64,000 bases of DNA from Marinobacter halophilus (GTDB lineage: Bacteria; Pseudomonadota; Gammaproteobacteria; Pseudomonadales; Oleiphilaceae), in assembly GCF_003007685.1 (NCBI RefSeq), contig NZ_PXNN01000017.1:310001-374000 (forward strand), in the 5' to 3' direction. This document shows positions 45,053 to 53,310 of this stretch, piece by piece. The notes beneath the pieces were generated by a model. It ran no database searches, was not told where the DNA came from, and saw nothing but the letters and a program-made list of their open reading frames with translations. Position 1 is the stretch's first letter, and each line of letters starts with the position of its first letter. Both the position numbers and the translations under genes were made by a program.

Positions 45053-47193
45053 GATGCGCTCCGTTTTCTGCCTTTTCTGCTTAGCATGCTGATGCGCCGG
45101 CCCCAGAAACTGTCGAGCGGTGCCTGCCAGGCAAGCTGGTGCAGCTCCACCAGCGCCTGTTGATCACGAAATATCTGGCTGAGCTCGTTGCGGGACAATG
45201 AGCCAGGCCCCTCTGAGCCGCAGCGTTCCACCAGTGGCTCCAGCAGCTCTTCCCTCTTGGCCAGCCGGAGGTTTCGAGCCAGTGCCTGATGAAGCCGGTT
45301 AAGACTTGGCCGGATCACGGCTTCTTCCACCGCGGTCAGCCCGGAATCGTGCCCGCTGTCGAGCCTGGCTGCACGGGCGCTTTCCAGCACCTGCACGGGT
45401 ACTCGCTCCTCCGGAATCACCAGCATGCCCCATTTACGCAGGGTCTGGCCTGCGCCGACCTTGCTCAGCCAAACCGAAGTAGGGGCCGCCAGCACCAGTG
45501 GCAGCGCGACCGGCAGTGACCAGAGGAAGAACAGAGGGTCCAGACTCCAGGCAAAGGCAGACCAGCCCACCGCGATCACCATGCCGGGAAGCTGAGTCAA
45601 AAAGGCGTCCCGCCAGGAGGTCTCCTGGGTGCGGTTCTGCCCGGCCCAGGTCAGCGACAGGTTCAACAACGCGCCAAGCACATAACGGCTGTGAGCCATC
45701 ATCCTGATCGGAGCCAGCAATACGGAAGCCACAATCTCGACCAACACACTGACAAACAGCCGCAATACGCCGCCAAATTGCCTGGCTGTGCGGTGAATAA
45801 CCGCGTCCAGGATGGCCAGAAATTTCGGTATAAACAGCAGTGAAAGGGTGCTTAAGGCAAGGCCCAGCGCCCATTCCGGTCGCCATTCCGGCCACAGAGG
45901 GAACAAGCCCTGATGCCCCTCCGGGAAATAGTCAATTCTGGCGTCGGTCATCTGTACCGCCGCCACCGTAGTCAGTATCAGAAATCCCAGCCAGAGAGGC
46001 GACGCCAGATAAGCCATGACCCCGTTCAACAACGCCATCCGGTGCGCCAGACGAAGCCTGCGACCAAACAGCAGGATCGATAGATGCTGGAGGTTGCCGC
46101 GAGACCAGCGGTTGTCTCGAGACAGTTCGTCTGACAACGTTGGCGGCGACTCCTCAAAACTGTTGCCAAGGCCAGGTTCCAGCCAGACTTCATAACCGGC
46201 CCGGCCCATATAGGCGGCCTCCACAAAGTCATGGCTCATGATCGGCCCCCGGAACAAGCCGAATCCTCGCAACTTGCGCAAGCCGCAGTGGTCCATAAAC
46301 GGTTTGATCCGGATAATCGCATTGTGCCCCCAGAACGCGGCGTCGCCCATCTGGATGGCGGCCAGGCCAGTGGCAAACAGGGTTGAATAGAGACGGTTGG
46401 AAAACTGCTGCACCCTGGCAAACAGCGATTCGCCGTTGATGATGGACGGCGCCGTCTGCAATATGCCAACCTTTGGCTCTCGTTCCATCAGCTGGACCAT
46501 GCGCACGATGGTGTCGGCACTGAGCAGACTGTCGGCATCGAGCACGACCATGTAGCGATAACGGCGACCCCAGCGGCGCAGGAAATCCGCCACATTGCCG
46601 CTCTTAAAATTGAGGTTCACCTTCCGGCGACGATAGAACAGCCGCCCTTCGGCGCCAAGCTCCAGGCACAGCCGGTACCAGACGACCTGCTCTTCGAGCC
46701 AGATGTTCGGGTCCCGGCTGTCGGAGAGAATATAGAACTCAAACTGATCGAGGTGGCCGGAGCGTTCCAGGTCCTGATACACCGCCTTGAGCCCACTGAG
46801 GGTCCAGTGCACCGGCTCGTGATAGACCGGCATGATGATCGCGGTTCTGGCCAGTGGTGTTACCTCCAGTGCCGCCCCGGCATGACGCTTCAGAGGGCTG
46901 TGGCGATCTCCACCCACCAGCCTGAGCACAAAACCGAACAGGGCCGTCCAGAAGCCAACCGCAATCCACAGGTACAGCAGCGCAAACAGCGCCAACAGCC
47001 CCAGCTCGACCAGGGTACCACCGTGATAAGGCAACACCCAGAGCAGGAAGTAGCAGGCTACCAGGGTTTGCCCAACCACGAAGACAGTCAGGAGCAGGCG
47101 CCTGAACGTTGCGACTCTGCGCCAGCTGCCGGATCGTCTCCGGGCCAGTGTATCGGCTGCCACATCGATGTCAGTCATATCCGATGCATCCAC
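45034..47193 (-). CDS. opgH: Glucans biosynthesis glucosyltransferase H
   Basis: A 719-residue inner-membrane glycosyltransferase. It has two N-terminal helices (about 30-95), a cytoplasmic GT2 domain (TAIIMPVYHEPVHWTL, VVLDADSLLSADTIVR, HDFVEAAYMGRAGYEVW and the RDNRWSRGNLQH signature) and several C-terminal helices. E. coli OpgH is 847 residues; the difference is mostly a shorter N-terminus. It polymerises glucose from UDP-glucose into periplasmic glucan and exports it. GalU at 50.6 kb can supply UDP-glucose. It overlaps both the small upstream gene and the opgD remnant. Confidence 0.94.
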   Translation of the reverse strand: MDASDMTDIDVAADTLARRRSGSWRRVATFRRLLLTVFVVGQTLVACYFLLWVLPYHGGTLVELGLLALFALLYLWIAVGFWTALFGFVLRLVGGDRHSPLKRHAGAALEVTPLARTAIIMPVYHEPVHWTLSGLKAVYQDLERSGHLDQFEFYILSDSRDPNIWLEEQVVWYRLCLELGAEGRLFYRRRKVNLNFKSGNVADFLRRWGRRYRYMVVLDADSLLSADTIVRMVQLMEREPKVGILQTAPSIINGESLFARVQQFSNRLYSTLFATGLAAIQMGDAAFWGHNAIIRIKPFMDHCGLRKLRGFGLFRGPIMSHDFVEAAYMGRAGYEVWLEPGLGNSFEESPPTLSDELSRDNRWSRGNLQHLSILLFGRRLRLAHRMALLNGVMAYLASPLWLGFLILTTVAAVQMTDARIDYFPEGHQGLFPLWPEWRPEWALGLALSTLSLLFIPKFLAILDAVIHRTARQFGGVLRLFVSVLVEIVASVLLAPIRMMAHSRYVLGALLNLSLTWAGQNRTQETSWRDAFLTQLPGMVIAVGWSAFAWSLDPLFFLWSLPVALPLVLAAPTSVWLSKVGAGQTLRKWGMLVIPEERVPVQVLESARAARLDSGHDSGLTAVEEAVIRPSLNRLHQALARNLRLAKREELLEPLVERCGSEGPGSLSRNELSQIFRDQQALVELHQLAWQAPLDSFWGRRISMLSRKGRKRSASWTDAN

Positions 47194-47419
47194 GTTTCAG
47201 CGGTGGGTTGCAATCCGGAATGCTTTCATCAGGGCGCTCAAAATAATCGGGGATTTTTGCGACACAGCGGGCGGGCAGATCCTGGCCGGCGCCCTCAGCT
47301 ATGGAGGCTTCCACGAGGCGAAGAGCCTGCCTGCAGATGTCTGCTGTCAGCACGGTGCCCTCGTCACCCAGGTAGGTCAGCACACGCTCCAGCGCCTGCT
47401 GACAAGGTATTTCCGGCAT
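47171..47419 (-). CDS. Small uncharacterised protein between opgG and opgH
   Basis: An 82-residue frame from the ATG at 47419, chosen over a TTG at 47443 because AAGGGAG lies nine bases upstream. It overlaps the opgH start by 23 bases and follows the opgG stop by 20 bases, so it is translated within the opg operon. The sequence (MPEIPCQQALERVLTYLGDE, then QALRLVEASIAEGAG) is mostly helical with three or four cysteines and no signal or membrane segment. I do not recognise the family. A cytoplasmic factor that modulates OpgH is possible but unsupported. Confidence 0.6.
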   Translation of the reverse strand: MPEIPCQQALERVLTYLGDEGTVLTADICRQALRLVEASIAEGAGQDLPARCVAKIPDYFERPDESIPDCNPPLKRGCIGYD

Positions 47420-47439
47420 GACCAGAACTCCCTTCGTGA

Positions 47440-48990
47440 TCAATTTTGCGCGGCCCTGGCAGCTTCGGACGACGGATAGGTCCAGACTTCCGTGAGGGGC
47501 TCGTCATCCAGCAGCAACTGGCCCCGAAGTACCGGATTCTCTCCTTTGCCCGGGCGAACCAGCGTCGACAGACGCCACTTATTGCCCGCCTCAATGAATT
47601 CGACATAATGCGAGATGATCTCAACGCCGCTGCTACCGCTACCTTCAGTGAGGTTGCTGATCACCGCGGCATCCGGTTTCAGGCTGTCCAGCGGGCCGCC
47701 GGCAAAATCAACTATGATTCGGTAGGCGTTTTCTGCATCGCCTCCGCCTATACGGTCGCCATCGCCCACGAACGTTTTCACCGTCCGCCCGAGCGGCTGA
47801 TCAGCCACGTCACGACCACCAATGCTGAGCGTGTAGGCAAATTGGTGGTGAGCCCCGGCACTCGAGCCCTCTCCTGGCTGCCAGAAAGCGACAATGTTGT
47901 CGTTGGTTTCAGAGTTCGTCGGTATCTCCACCAGCACGACCTCACCCTCAGACCAACCCTGTTGAGGTGATATCCAGACGCTCGGGCGCAGTTCATAGCG
48001 GGCCTCGGCATCCTCGAACTCGTGAAAAGCCGTATCTCTCTGGATGAGACCAAATCCACCCAGGCGATTCACTTGCAGATAGCTGAGGCTGAGGCGGGAG
48101 GGATTAACCAGTGGGCGCCATAACCATTCACCGGTGCCCTGATCGTGGATCAGCAATCCATCGGAGTCATGAACCTGGGGGCGCCATTCTCCGACCGGGC
48201 GCCTGGTGTTCTCACCGTAATAGAACATGGAGGTTAGTGGCGCAATTCCCGGCTGTTGAACTGTCGTTCGGAAAAATAGCTCAGCGGTAACGTCAATACG
48301 AGTCGTGGGTCCGGGTTGTATATCAAAACGGTAGGCGCCAGACACACTGGGCCCGCCCAACAACCCGAAAACGCTCATCTGATCGCTGCCCGCGCCGGGC
48401 CGCTCAAGCCAGAATTCAACGAAGGAGGGAAACTCTTCACCAGAGGGCAGGCCCGTGTTGATGGCAATGCCTCTTGCCGAAAGCCCGAACCGGTTGCCCT
48501 CGGCTACTCCACGGAAATAACTGGCCCCTGCAAATACCAGAAACTGATTCTGTTCCGTTCCCTCACCCAGCGGATAGGTCAGTTTAAAGCCGGCATGACC
48601 GAGATTGGCGGGAATTCGTTTGGCAAGCTCACTGTTGGGAAAACTGAAGGCAGACTTGTCAAAAGGTATGGGGCGCACGCCGCTGGCGTCAATCTCATTG
48701 AGTTGCACGGTGTGGGTATGGAAATTTCCGGGTGGCACCATCATGACCTGAAAACGGGAACCACCTTCCCGCCAGAGGCTGGCCTCGGGATTAAATCGAA
48801 TAGCCTGATAATCCTGGTAACCCAGATCCTTGAGAAAACCCGGCACCTCTGGCGGCGGTTCGTATTTCCCGCCGGCCAGGACCCTGGCCCTATCGACTAC
48901 CTCCTGAAACTCAAAAGCCTGAACCGGAGCAGTGTATAGAAAGCACTGCAACAGAAGCAGCGTGAGCAGTCGTATCCCTGAGCGCATCAT
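47440..48990 (-). CDS. opgG: Glucans biosynthesis protein G
   Basis: A 516-residue periplasmic protein with a signal peptide (LLTLLLLQCFLYTAPVQA) and the OpgG/OpgD family body: FEFQEVVDRARVLAGGKYEP, FAGASYFRGVAEGNRFGLSA, PLTSMFYYGENTRRPVGEWR, HDSDGLLIHDQGTGEWLWRP and VLVEIPTNSETNDNIVAFWQ. OpgG modifies or branches the nascent glucan. It is first in the operon with the small gene and opgH. The usual partner OpgD is present only as a remnant, so OpgG may be the sole periplasmic factor. Confidence 0.95.
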   Translation of the reverse strand: MMRSGIRLLTLLLLQCFLYTAPVQAFEFQEVVDRARVLAGGKYEPPPEVPGFLKDLGYQDYQAIRFNPEASLWREGGSRFQVMMVPPGNFHTHTVQLNEIDASGVRPIPFDKSAFSFPNSELAKRIPANLGHAGFKLTYPLGEGTEQNQFLVFAGASYFRGVAEGNRFGLSARGIAINTGLPSGEEFPSFVEFWLERPGAGSDQMSVFGLLGGPSVSGAYRFDIQPGPTTRIDVTAELFFRTTVQQPGIAPLTSMFYYGENTRRPVGEWRPQVHDSDGLLIHDQGTGEWLWRPLVNPSRLSLSYLQVNRLGGFGLIQRDTAFHEFEDAEARYELRPSVWISPQQGWSEGEVVLVEIPTNSETNDNIVAFWQPGEGSSAGAHHQFAYTLSIGGRDVADQPLGRTVKTFVGDGDRIGGGDAENAYRIIVDFAGGPLDSLKPDAAVISNLTEGSGSSGVEIISHYVEFIEAGNKWRLSTLVRPGKGENPVLRGQLLLDDEPLTEVWTYPSSEAARAAQN

Positions 48991-49077
48991 TCCCTGACCC
49001 TCAATGTATCTCTGAGAGTATTAATGTAGCAGCTGTGATCAAGAATTACCCAGATGACAACTTTGTAAGGGTGCGGG

Positions 49078-50253
49078 TCAGATATCCATGAACAGCGAGA
49101 AGCGCACGTCCGGATGGTCGGGCATGGTCAGGGCGGCGGTGGAGGCACTGATCATCCTGCCCAGGCTGACGTTGGCGGTGAACGCCCGGCCCTGCATTTT
49201 TAACGCAACCTGGCCGGCGCTGGCCTTGCCATGACGGTTCGCCTGGGCCCCGACATCGGGAGCCCAGCCGTGCAACACGGCTAAGTTAATGCTGGACAAT
49301 ACGCCACGGACGAACGGCATGTGCCAGGTGGGGCTGGCCGTACCCACCCGAAGCCAGCCACCCCTGACCACGGCAACCGACTGACCATTGAAGCCGGCGA
49401 GCATAGACGGCCCGGCAACCATCAGGTATTCCGATGACGGGAGATCTTCATCGGCAAACTGATAGCGGCCATTCATCCGCCAGTTCCACCGGAACACCTC
49501 CTGTTCAATCGAGGCAGACACGGCCACCTTATAGAATCCCCGTTCATCGACCATGCCGTCCTGCAACGGGTAGTCGGTTGAATGGAATTCCCGGCCACTC
49601 AGCGCCTGGATCCAGGTATTGGCAATCAGGCCGGCTGGCAGTTCATGCCCTCCGCGAGCCTCCAGGCCAAGGGACGAAACCTGATAACGCGATTCTGATA
49701 TCAGGCTGTCTTCCTTGAAAGATGCACTGTCTCGTCCCCGGTGCCGGGCAATACCACCGAAAGCCATCCCGAATCTGGAGAACAACGGCCGGTTTGCCTC
49801 CAGGTTCAGTTCGCGGGCCTCACCACTGGCTTCATAGCGGCGGGTGCCATCGCTTACGGCTCGGTTGTAACGGGATCTTGCTGCCTCAATCCGCAACCGA
49901 TTGGCGCCGGCCGGGAAACGATAGCGCAAGGAGAGGTTATTAGAGCTGGTATCGTTCTTGTAAGACTGGGCATCGCGGTAGTCAAACCCAATGGCGTCGC
50001 TCTGGCTAACCAGTTTGTCGGTAGCGACACCGACGGCGCCATCAAGACCGTCGCTATTCTGTGCCGTTTTCCCGGAGAATTTCAGCCGTGAGCGCAACCA
50101 GTGTTCACGCTCTTCTTTGAACGAGTCTGCAGTGCCGGCAACACTGTCGGAATAAGGTTGCCAGCCATTGCGCAGCCATGAGCCATTCTCTCCGGCATAA
50201 AGCAGCTGACTGGCCGTGCACAACAACAGTGCGATAAACAATGGCGATTTCAA
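49078..50253 (-). CDS. Orphan outer-membrane barrel resembling ShlB/FhaC C-terminus
   Basis: A 391-residue protein with signal peptide (LFIALLLCTASQLLYAG). The second half resembles the barrel of two-partner secretion transporters: GRYQFADEDLPSSEYLMVAG, QSVAVVRGGWLRVG and a C-terminal VRFSLFMDI with alternating strands throughout. The normal N-terminal plug helix and two POTRA domains are missing; residues 20-90 are too short and too polar. No large exoprotein (TpsA) gene is near. It may be a porin-like barrel that evolved from a TpsB, or a family I do not know. It is transcribed towards opgG from the region at 50254-50622. Confidence 0.6.
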   Translation of the reverse strand: MKSPLFIALLLCTASQLLYAGENGSWLRNGWQPYSDSVAGTADSFKEEREHWLRSRLKFSGKTAQNSDGLDGAVGVATDKLVSQSDAIGFDYRDAQSYKNDTSSNNLSLRYRFPAGANRLRIEAARSRYNRAVSDGTRRYEASGEARELNLEANRPLFSRFGMAFGGIARHRGRDSASFKEDSLISESRYQVSSLGLEARGGHELPAGLIANTWIQALSGREFHSTDYPLQDGMVDERGFYKVAVSASIEQEVFRWNWRMNGRYQFADEDLPSSEYLMVAGPSMLAGFNGQSVAVVRGGWLRVGTASPTWHMPFVRGVLSSINLAVLHGWAPDVGAQANRHGKASAGQVALKMQGRAFTANVSLGRMISASTAALTMPDHPDVRFSLFMDI

Positions 50254-50622
50254 TGGTCAGGGTCCTACAGGCTAAAGCCGGCAACAAAGCGAACAGAGAA
50301 CCGGTGTTTCTTAAGAAAATTTCACAGGATAGGAATGTATTGCACCGGGACCGAGAAATCCAGTGGTCGTTGCCAAATGTTACATACAGAATGTACATAT
50401 TTTACAATAGATTAAGTAGCTGTTTGAATGCTTTTTCGATAAAAATCAACGGGCCACGTTGCAGGTGACATAGTTCCGTGTTTTACCAATCTCTACATTT
50501 CAGTACCGAGGCCTCCATTTAGACCAACAACTTGGTTACACTTGGCATATTTCGTGAGTCAGCCCTCAAGGATGACTGATTTACAACAGGCCGTGGCCAA
50601 AGCGAATATAAGGACAAGCGTT
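50254..50622. other. Divergent intergenic region before galU
   Basis: These 369 bases lie between the divergent barrel gene and galU. TTTCTTAAGAAA at 50307-50318 is a perfect palindrome 54 bases upstream of the barrel start and could be an operator. A/T-rich sequence at 50380-50440 may hold promoters, but I see no consensus pair that I would commit to. An in-frame upward extension of galU to 50542 lacks a ribosome site. Confidence 0.45.
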
Positions 50623-51459
50623 ATGATCAAGAAATGCCTCTTCCCTGTTGCCGGCTACGGCACCCGTTTTCTCCCGGCCACCAAGGCCATGCCCAAAGAA
50701 ATTTTGCCGATCGTTAACAAACCACTGGTTCAGTACGGTGTCGAGGAAGCCGCCGATGCCGGCATTCACGAATTCGGTTTCGTAACGGGCCGGGGCAAGC
50801 GGGCGATCGAGGATCACTTTGACATCAGCTATGAACTGGAGCACCAGATTGCCGGCACGGGAAAAGAAGGGCTGCTGACGTCTATTCGTGATCTGATCAT
50901 GAACAATACCTTTGCCTTTACCCGTCAAAACGAAATGAAAGGCCTGGGCCACGCCATCCTGACCGGCCGCAACCTGGTGGGTGACAACCCGTTTGCGGTG
51001 GTACTGGCGGACGACTTCTGCGTTGGGCCGGAAGATGGCGACGGGGTGCTCGCCCAGATGGTGAAGCTGTACAACCAGTTCCGCTGCTCGATTGTAGCGA
51101 TTGAAGAAGTACCCCAGGATGAGACCCACAAGTACGGTGTGATTGCGGGTGAATCCATGAAAGACGGCCTCTACCGAATTACCGACATGGTGGAAAAACC
51201 GGCTCCGGAAGATGCGCCCAGCAACCTGGCCATCATCGGCCGTTACATCCTGACGCCAGACATTTTCGACATCATCGAGCGCACGCCTCCTGGCAAGAAC
51301 GGCGAAGTGCAGATTACCGATGCGCTGCTGGAACAGGCGAAGAACGGGTGCGTACTGGCTTACAAATTCAAGGGCCGGCGTTTTGATTGCGGCAGCATCG
51401 ATGGCTTTGTGGAAGCCACCAACTACGTTTACGAGAATGTCTACAAGAAAGGTAAGTAA
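50623..51459 (+). CDS. galU: UTP-glucose-1-phosphate uridylyltransferase
   Basis: A 278-residue protein from the ATG at 50623, which has AAGGA eight bases upstream. The start IKKCLFPVAGYGTRFLPATK is the nucleotidyltransferase loop, followed by PKEILPIVNKPLVQYGVEEA, GLGHAILTGRNLVGDNPFAV, VVLADDF and a late KFKGRRFDCGSIDGFVEA. It makes UDP-glucose for OpgH, EPS sugars and probably the GT4 fusion at 53.3 kb. The next gene starts 16 bases downstream on the same strand, so both share a transcript. Confidence 0.95.
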   Translation: MIKKCLFPVAGYGTRFLPATKAMPKEILPIVNKPLVQYGVEEAADAGIHEFGFVTGRGKRAIEDHFDISYELEHQIAGTGKEGLLTSIRDLIMNNTFAFTRQNEMKGLGHAILTGRNLVGDNPFAVVLADDFCVGPEDGDGVLAQMVKLYNQFRCSIVAIEEVPQDETHKYGVIAGESMKDGLYRITDMVEKPAPEDAPSNLAIIGRYILTPDIFDIIERTPPGKNGEVQITDALLEQAKNGCVLAYKFKGRRFDCGSIDGFVEATNYVYENVYKKGK

Positions 51460-51474
51460 GGGTTAAGGACCGCT

Positions 51475-52368
51475 ATGGCCACTCTGAACGCAGACAACAC
51501 CTGGCAACTGATCCTCAGTGCCATCAATCAAAGCAATGTGACGCTGCCGGTGCCCGGCAGCGACCACCCTGCACTCCGGCTCAATGGGCAAAGCTGGGAA
51601 CTGGTTGATCAGGCAACCGATGAGGTCAGGAATTTGCTCTCGCTGTTTCTGCCACTTTGTCAGCCCGTTCAGAACGCCTCTGGCACCCGGGTGATCGGCC
51701 AACTTGGTCAAAGTCTTGATGGCCGGATTGCGACCGTTACCGGCTGCTCCCGCTTTATCAATGGCGACGACGGCATTACTCACCTGCATCGCATTCGCGC
51801 TCTGTGTGATGCCGTGGTCGTCGGTGCAGGTACCGCAGTAACGGATAACCCGCGCCTGACGGTGCGCCGGGCCAGTGGTGCCAATCCGGTGCGGGTAGTG
51901 ATCGACCGCAAACAGCGGGTACCCCCCAGCCATCATTTATTTACCGACGGTGAGGCAAGAACCATACACCTCGTTGCCGGAGACTATGATCCGGCACACA
52001 AGCCTGAGCAACGCGGACTGGTCACGATCATCCCCTGCCTTGGCGATGCGGCGGACAGCCCCACCCCAGTGCCTCCAGAGCTTATTCTGCAAGTGTTACG
52101 GGATGCCGGCCTACACAAGATTTTCATTGAAGGCGGCGGGGTCACTGTGTCGTCCTTCCTGAACGCCGGTTTGCTGGACCGCCTGCATGTGATGGTCGCG
52201 CCGATAATCATCGGCAGTGGCCGCCCGGCCTTTTCACTGCCTGAGATTGATCAACTGGACGAAGCCCTTCGCCCCCGCGCCCAACTGATTAACCTGGGCA
52301 GTGACATGCTGTTTGATCTGGCATTCGACGAAACCGTGCCGGGGTCAGGACTTTCGGAGCAACATTAG
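51475..52368 (+). CDS. RibD C-terminal-like reductase
   Basis: A 297-residue protein. After about 70 residues without a recognised domain, the RibD_C/dihydrofolate-reductase fold begins: VIGQLGQSLDGRIATVTGCS, RIRALCDAVVVGAGTAVTD with NPRLTVR, then IFIEGGGVTVSSFLNAGLLD and MVAPIIIGSGRPAF. These are the NADPH and substrate sites of reductases that act on pyrimidine or pterin-like rings. There is no deaminase domain, so it is not a full RibD. It follows galU closely (AAGGA ribosome site) and its end overlaps the convergent membrane-protein gene by 24 bases. Its neighbours include a PTPS homologue, so pterin reduction is plausible. Confidence 0.82.
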   Translation: MATLNADNTWQLILSAINQSNVTLPVPGSDHPALRLNGQSWELVDQATDEVRNLLSLFLPLCQPVQNASGTRVIGQLGQSLDGRIATVTGCSRFINGDDGITHLHRIRALCDAVVVGAGTAVTDNPRLTVRRASGANPVRVVIDRKQRVPPSHHLFTDGEARTIHLVAGDYDPAHKPEQRGLVTIIPCLGDAADSPTPVPPELILQVLRDAGLHKIFIEGGGVTVSSFLNAGLLDRLHVMVAPIIIGSGRPAFSLPEIDQLDEALRPRAQLINLGSDMLFDLAFDETVPGSGLSEQH

Positions 52369-53310
52369 CGCGCCGGGCAAACTCCCCAGGAAAATCAGCG
52401 CGCCGTAGCCGATACTAAGGGCAACGCCCTGCTCCGCCGGTAACCCGGCGGCCGGCCACAGCAGCGCGGCTGTCCCTTCGCGAACCCCCCAGCCAGACAC
52501 CGTAACGGGCACCACCATGGCCAGCAGCAGCACCAGGCACAGAGCCGTGATCAGTGCCAGCGATACAACATCCACAGCCAAACCCATACCGGCAGCAATC
52601 ACCATGAACACAAATAGATAGCTGACAAGAACCGAAAGCGACGTTGCCAGCTGCACCCCGGCAATCTTCCAGCCGGCAAAGGCCCGATACAGGTCCGCCC
52701 TCAAGTGACGGACATAACGCACCATGGTTGCAACTTTGCCACGAACAAACAGCAGCCACCCGATACTTCCCAACAACAAGGGCGCCAGCAGCCAGTATCC
52801 GGCGCTGAGAGAAAGCTCCGCTGGCATGCCATGGACGTTAAACTGGCCGCTTGTCCAAAGGCCTGCCATCACCAGCAACACCACCAGAATGAGCACCAGC
52901 TGCCCGGACAATCGCTCGAGCGCCACCGCATGAATCGCCGCCAGACGCGCCGAGGGTTCTGACTTGCCCGCAGTGTGAATCTTGCTGTGGCGCCAGGCGC
53001 GGTTCACATCGCCCATCACCCCGCCGGGCAACACCTGGTTCAGGAAGCTGGCCAGATAGTATTCCCGAATCGCAAACGGCATTGGTATCCCGACCCCCAG
53101 TCGGCTGGCGGTATATCGCCAGCGCCAGGCCGATAAAATGACCTGCACAACCGTGATGCCCAGCGCCAACACCACGAAGTACACCGGCACGATGGCCAGC
53201 CTGGACACCAATGCGGAAAGATCGATAAACGCGAACACCAACCCCAGAACGATAAAAGTCGCCAGCCAACGCAGCAGCAGCTTTGGCCAGGCCCGGTGAT
53301 GGATGATCAA
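52345..53310 (-). CDS. Flippase-like membrane protein (LPG_synthase_TM family)
   Basis: A 321-residue protein with about eight hydrophobic helices. Motifs WRYTASRLGVGIPMPFAIRE, YLASFLNQVLPGGVMGDVNR and the late VPVTVSGWGVREGTAALLW are those of the lysylphosphatidylglycerol-synthase membrane domain (UPF0104/flippase-like) without the soluble synthase domain. Members are often found beside glycosyltransferases and may flip lipid-linked products. Its ATG overlaps the stop of the GT4-methyltransferase gene (ATGA), so the two are coupled. Confidence 0.85.
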   Translation of the reverse strand: MIIHHRAWPKLLLRWLATFIVLGLVFAFIDLSALVSRLAIVPVYFVVLALGITVVQVILSAWRWRYTASRLGVGIPMPFAIREYYLASFLNQVLPGGVMGDVNRAWRHSKIHTAGKSEPSARLAAIHAVALERLSGQLVLILVVLLVMAGLWTSGQFNVHGMPAELSLSAGYWLLAPLLLGSIGWLLFVRGKVATMVRYVRHLRADLYRAFAGWKIAGVQLATSLSVLVSYLFVFMVIAAGMGLAVDVVSLALITALCLVLLLAMVVPVTVSGWGVREGTAALLWPAAGLPAEQGVALSIGYGALIFLGSLPGALMLLRKS

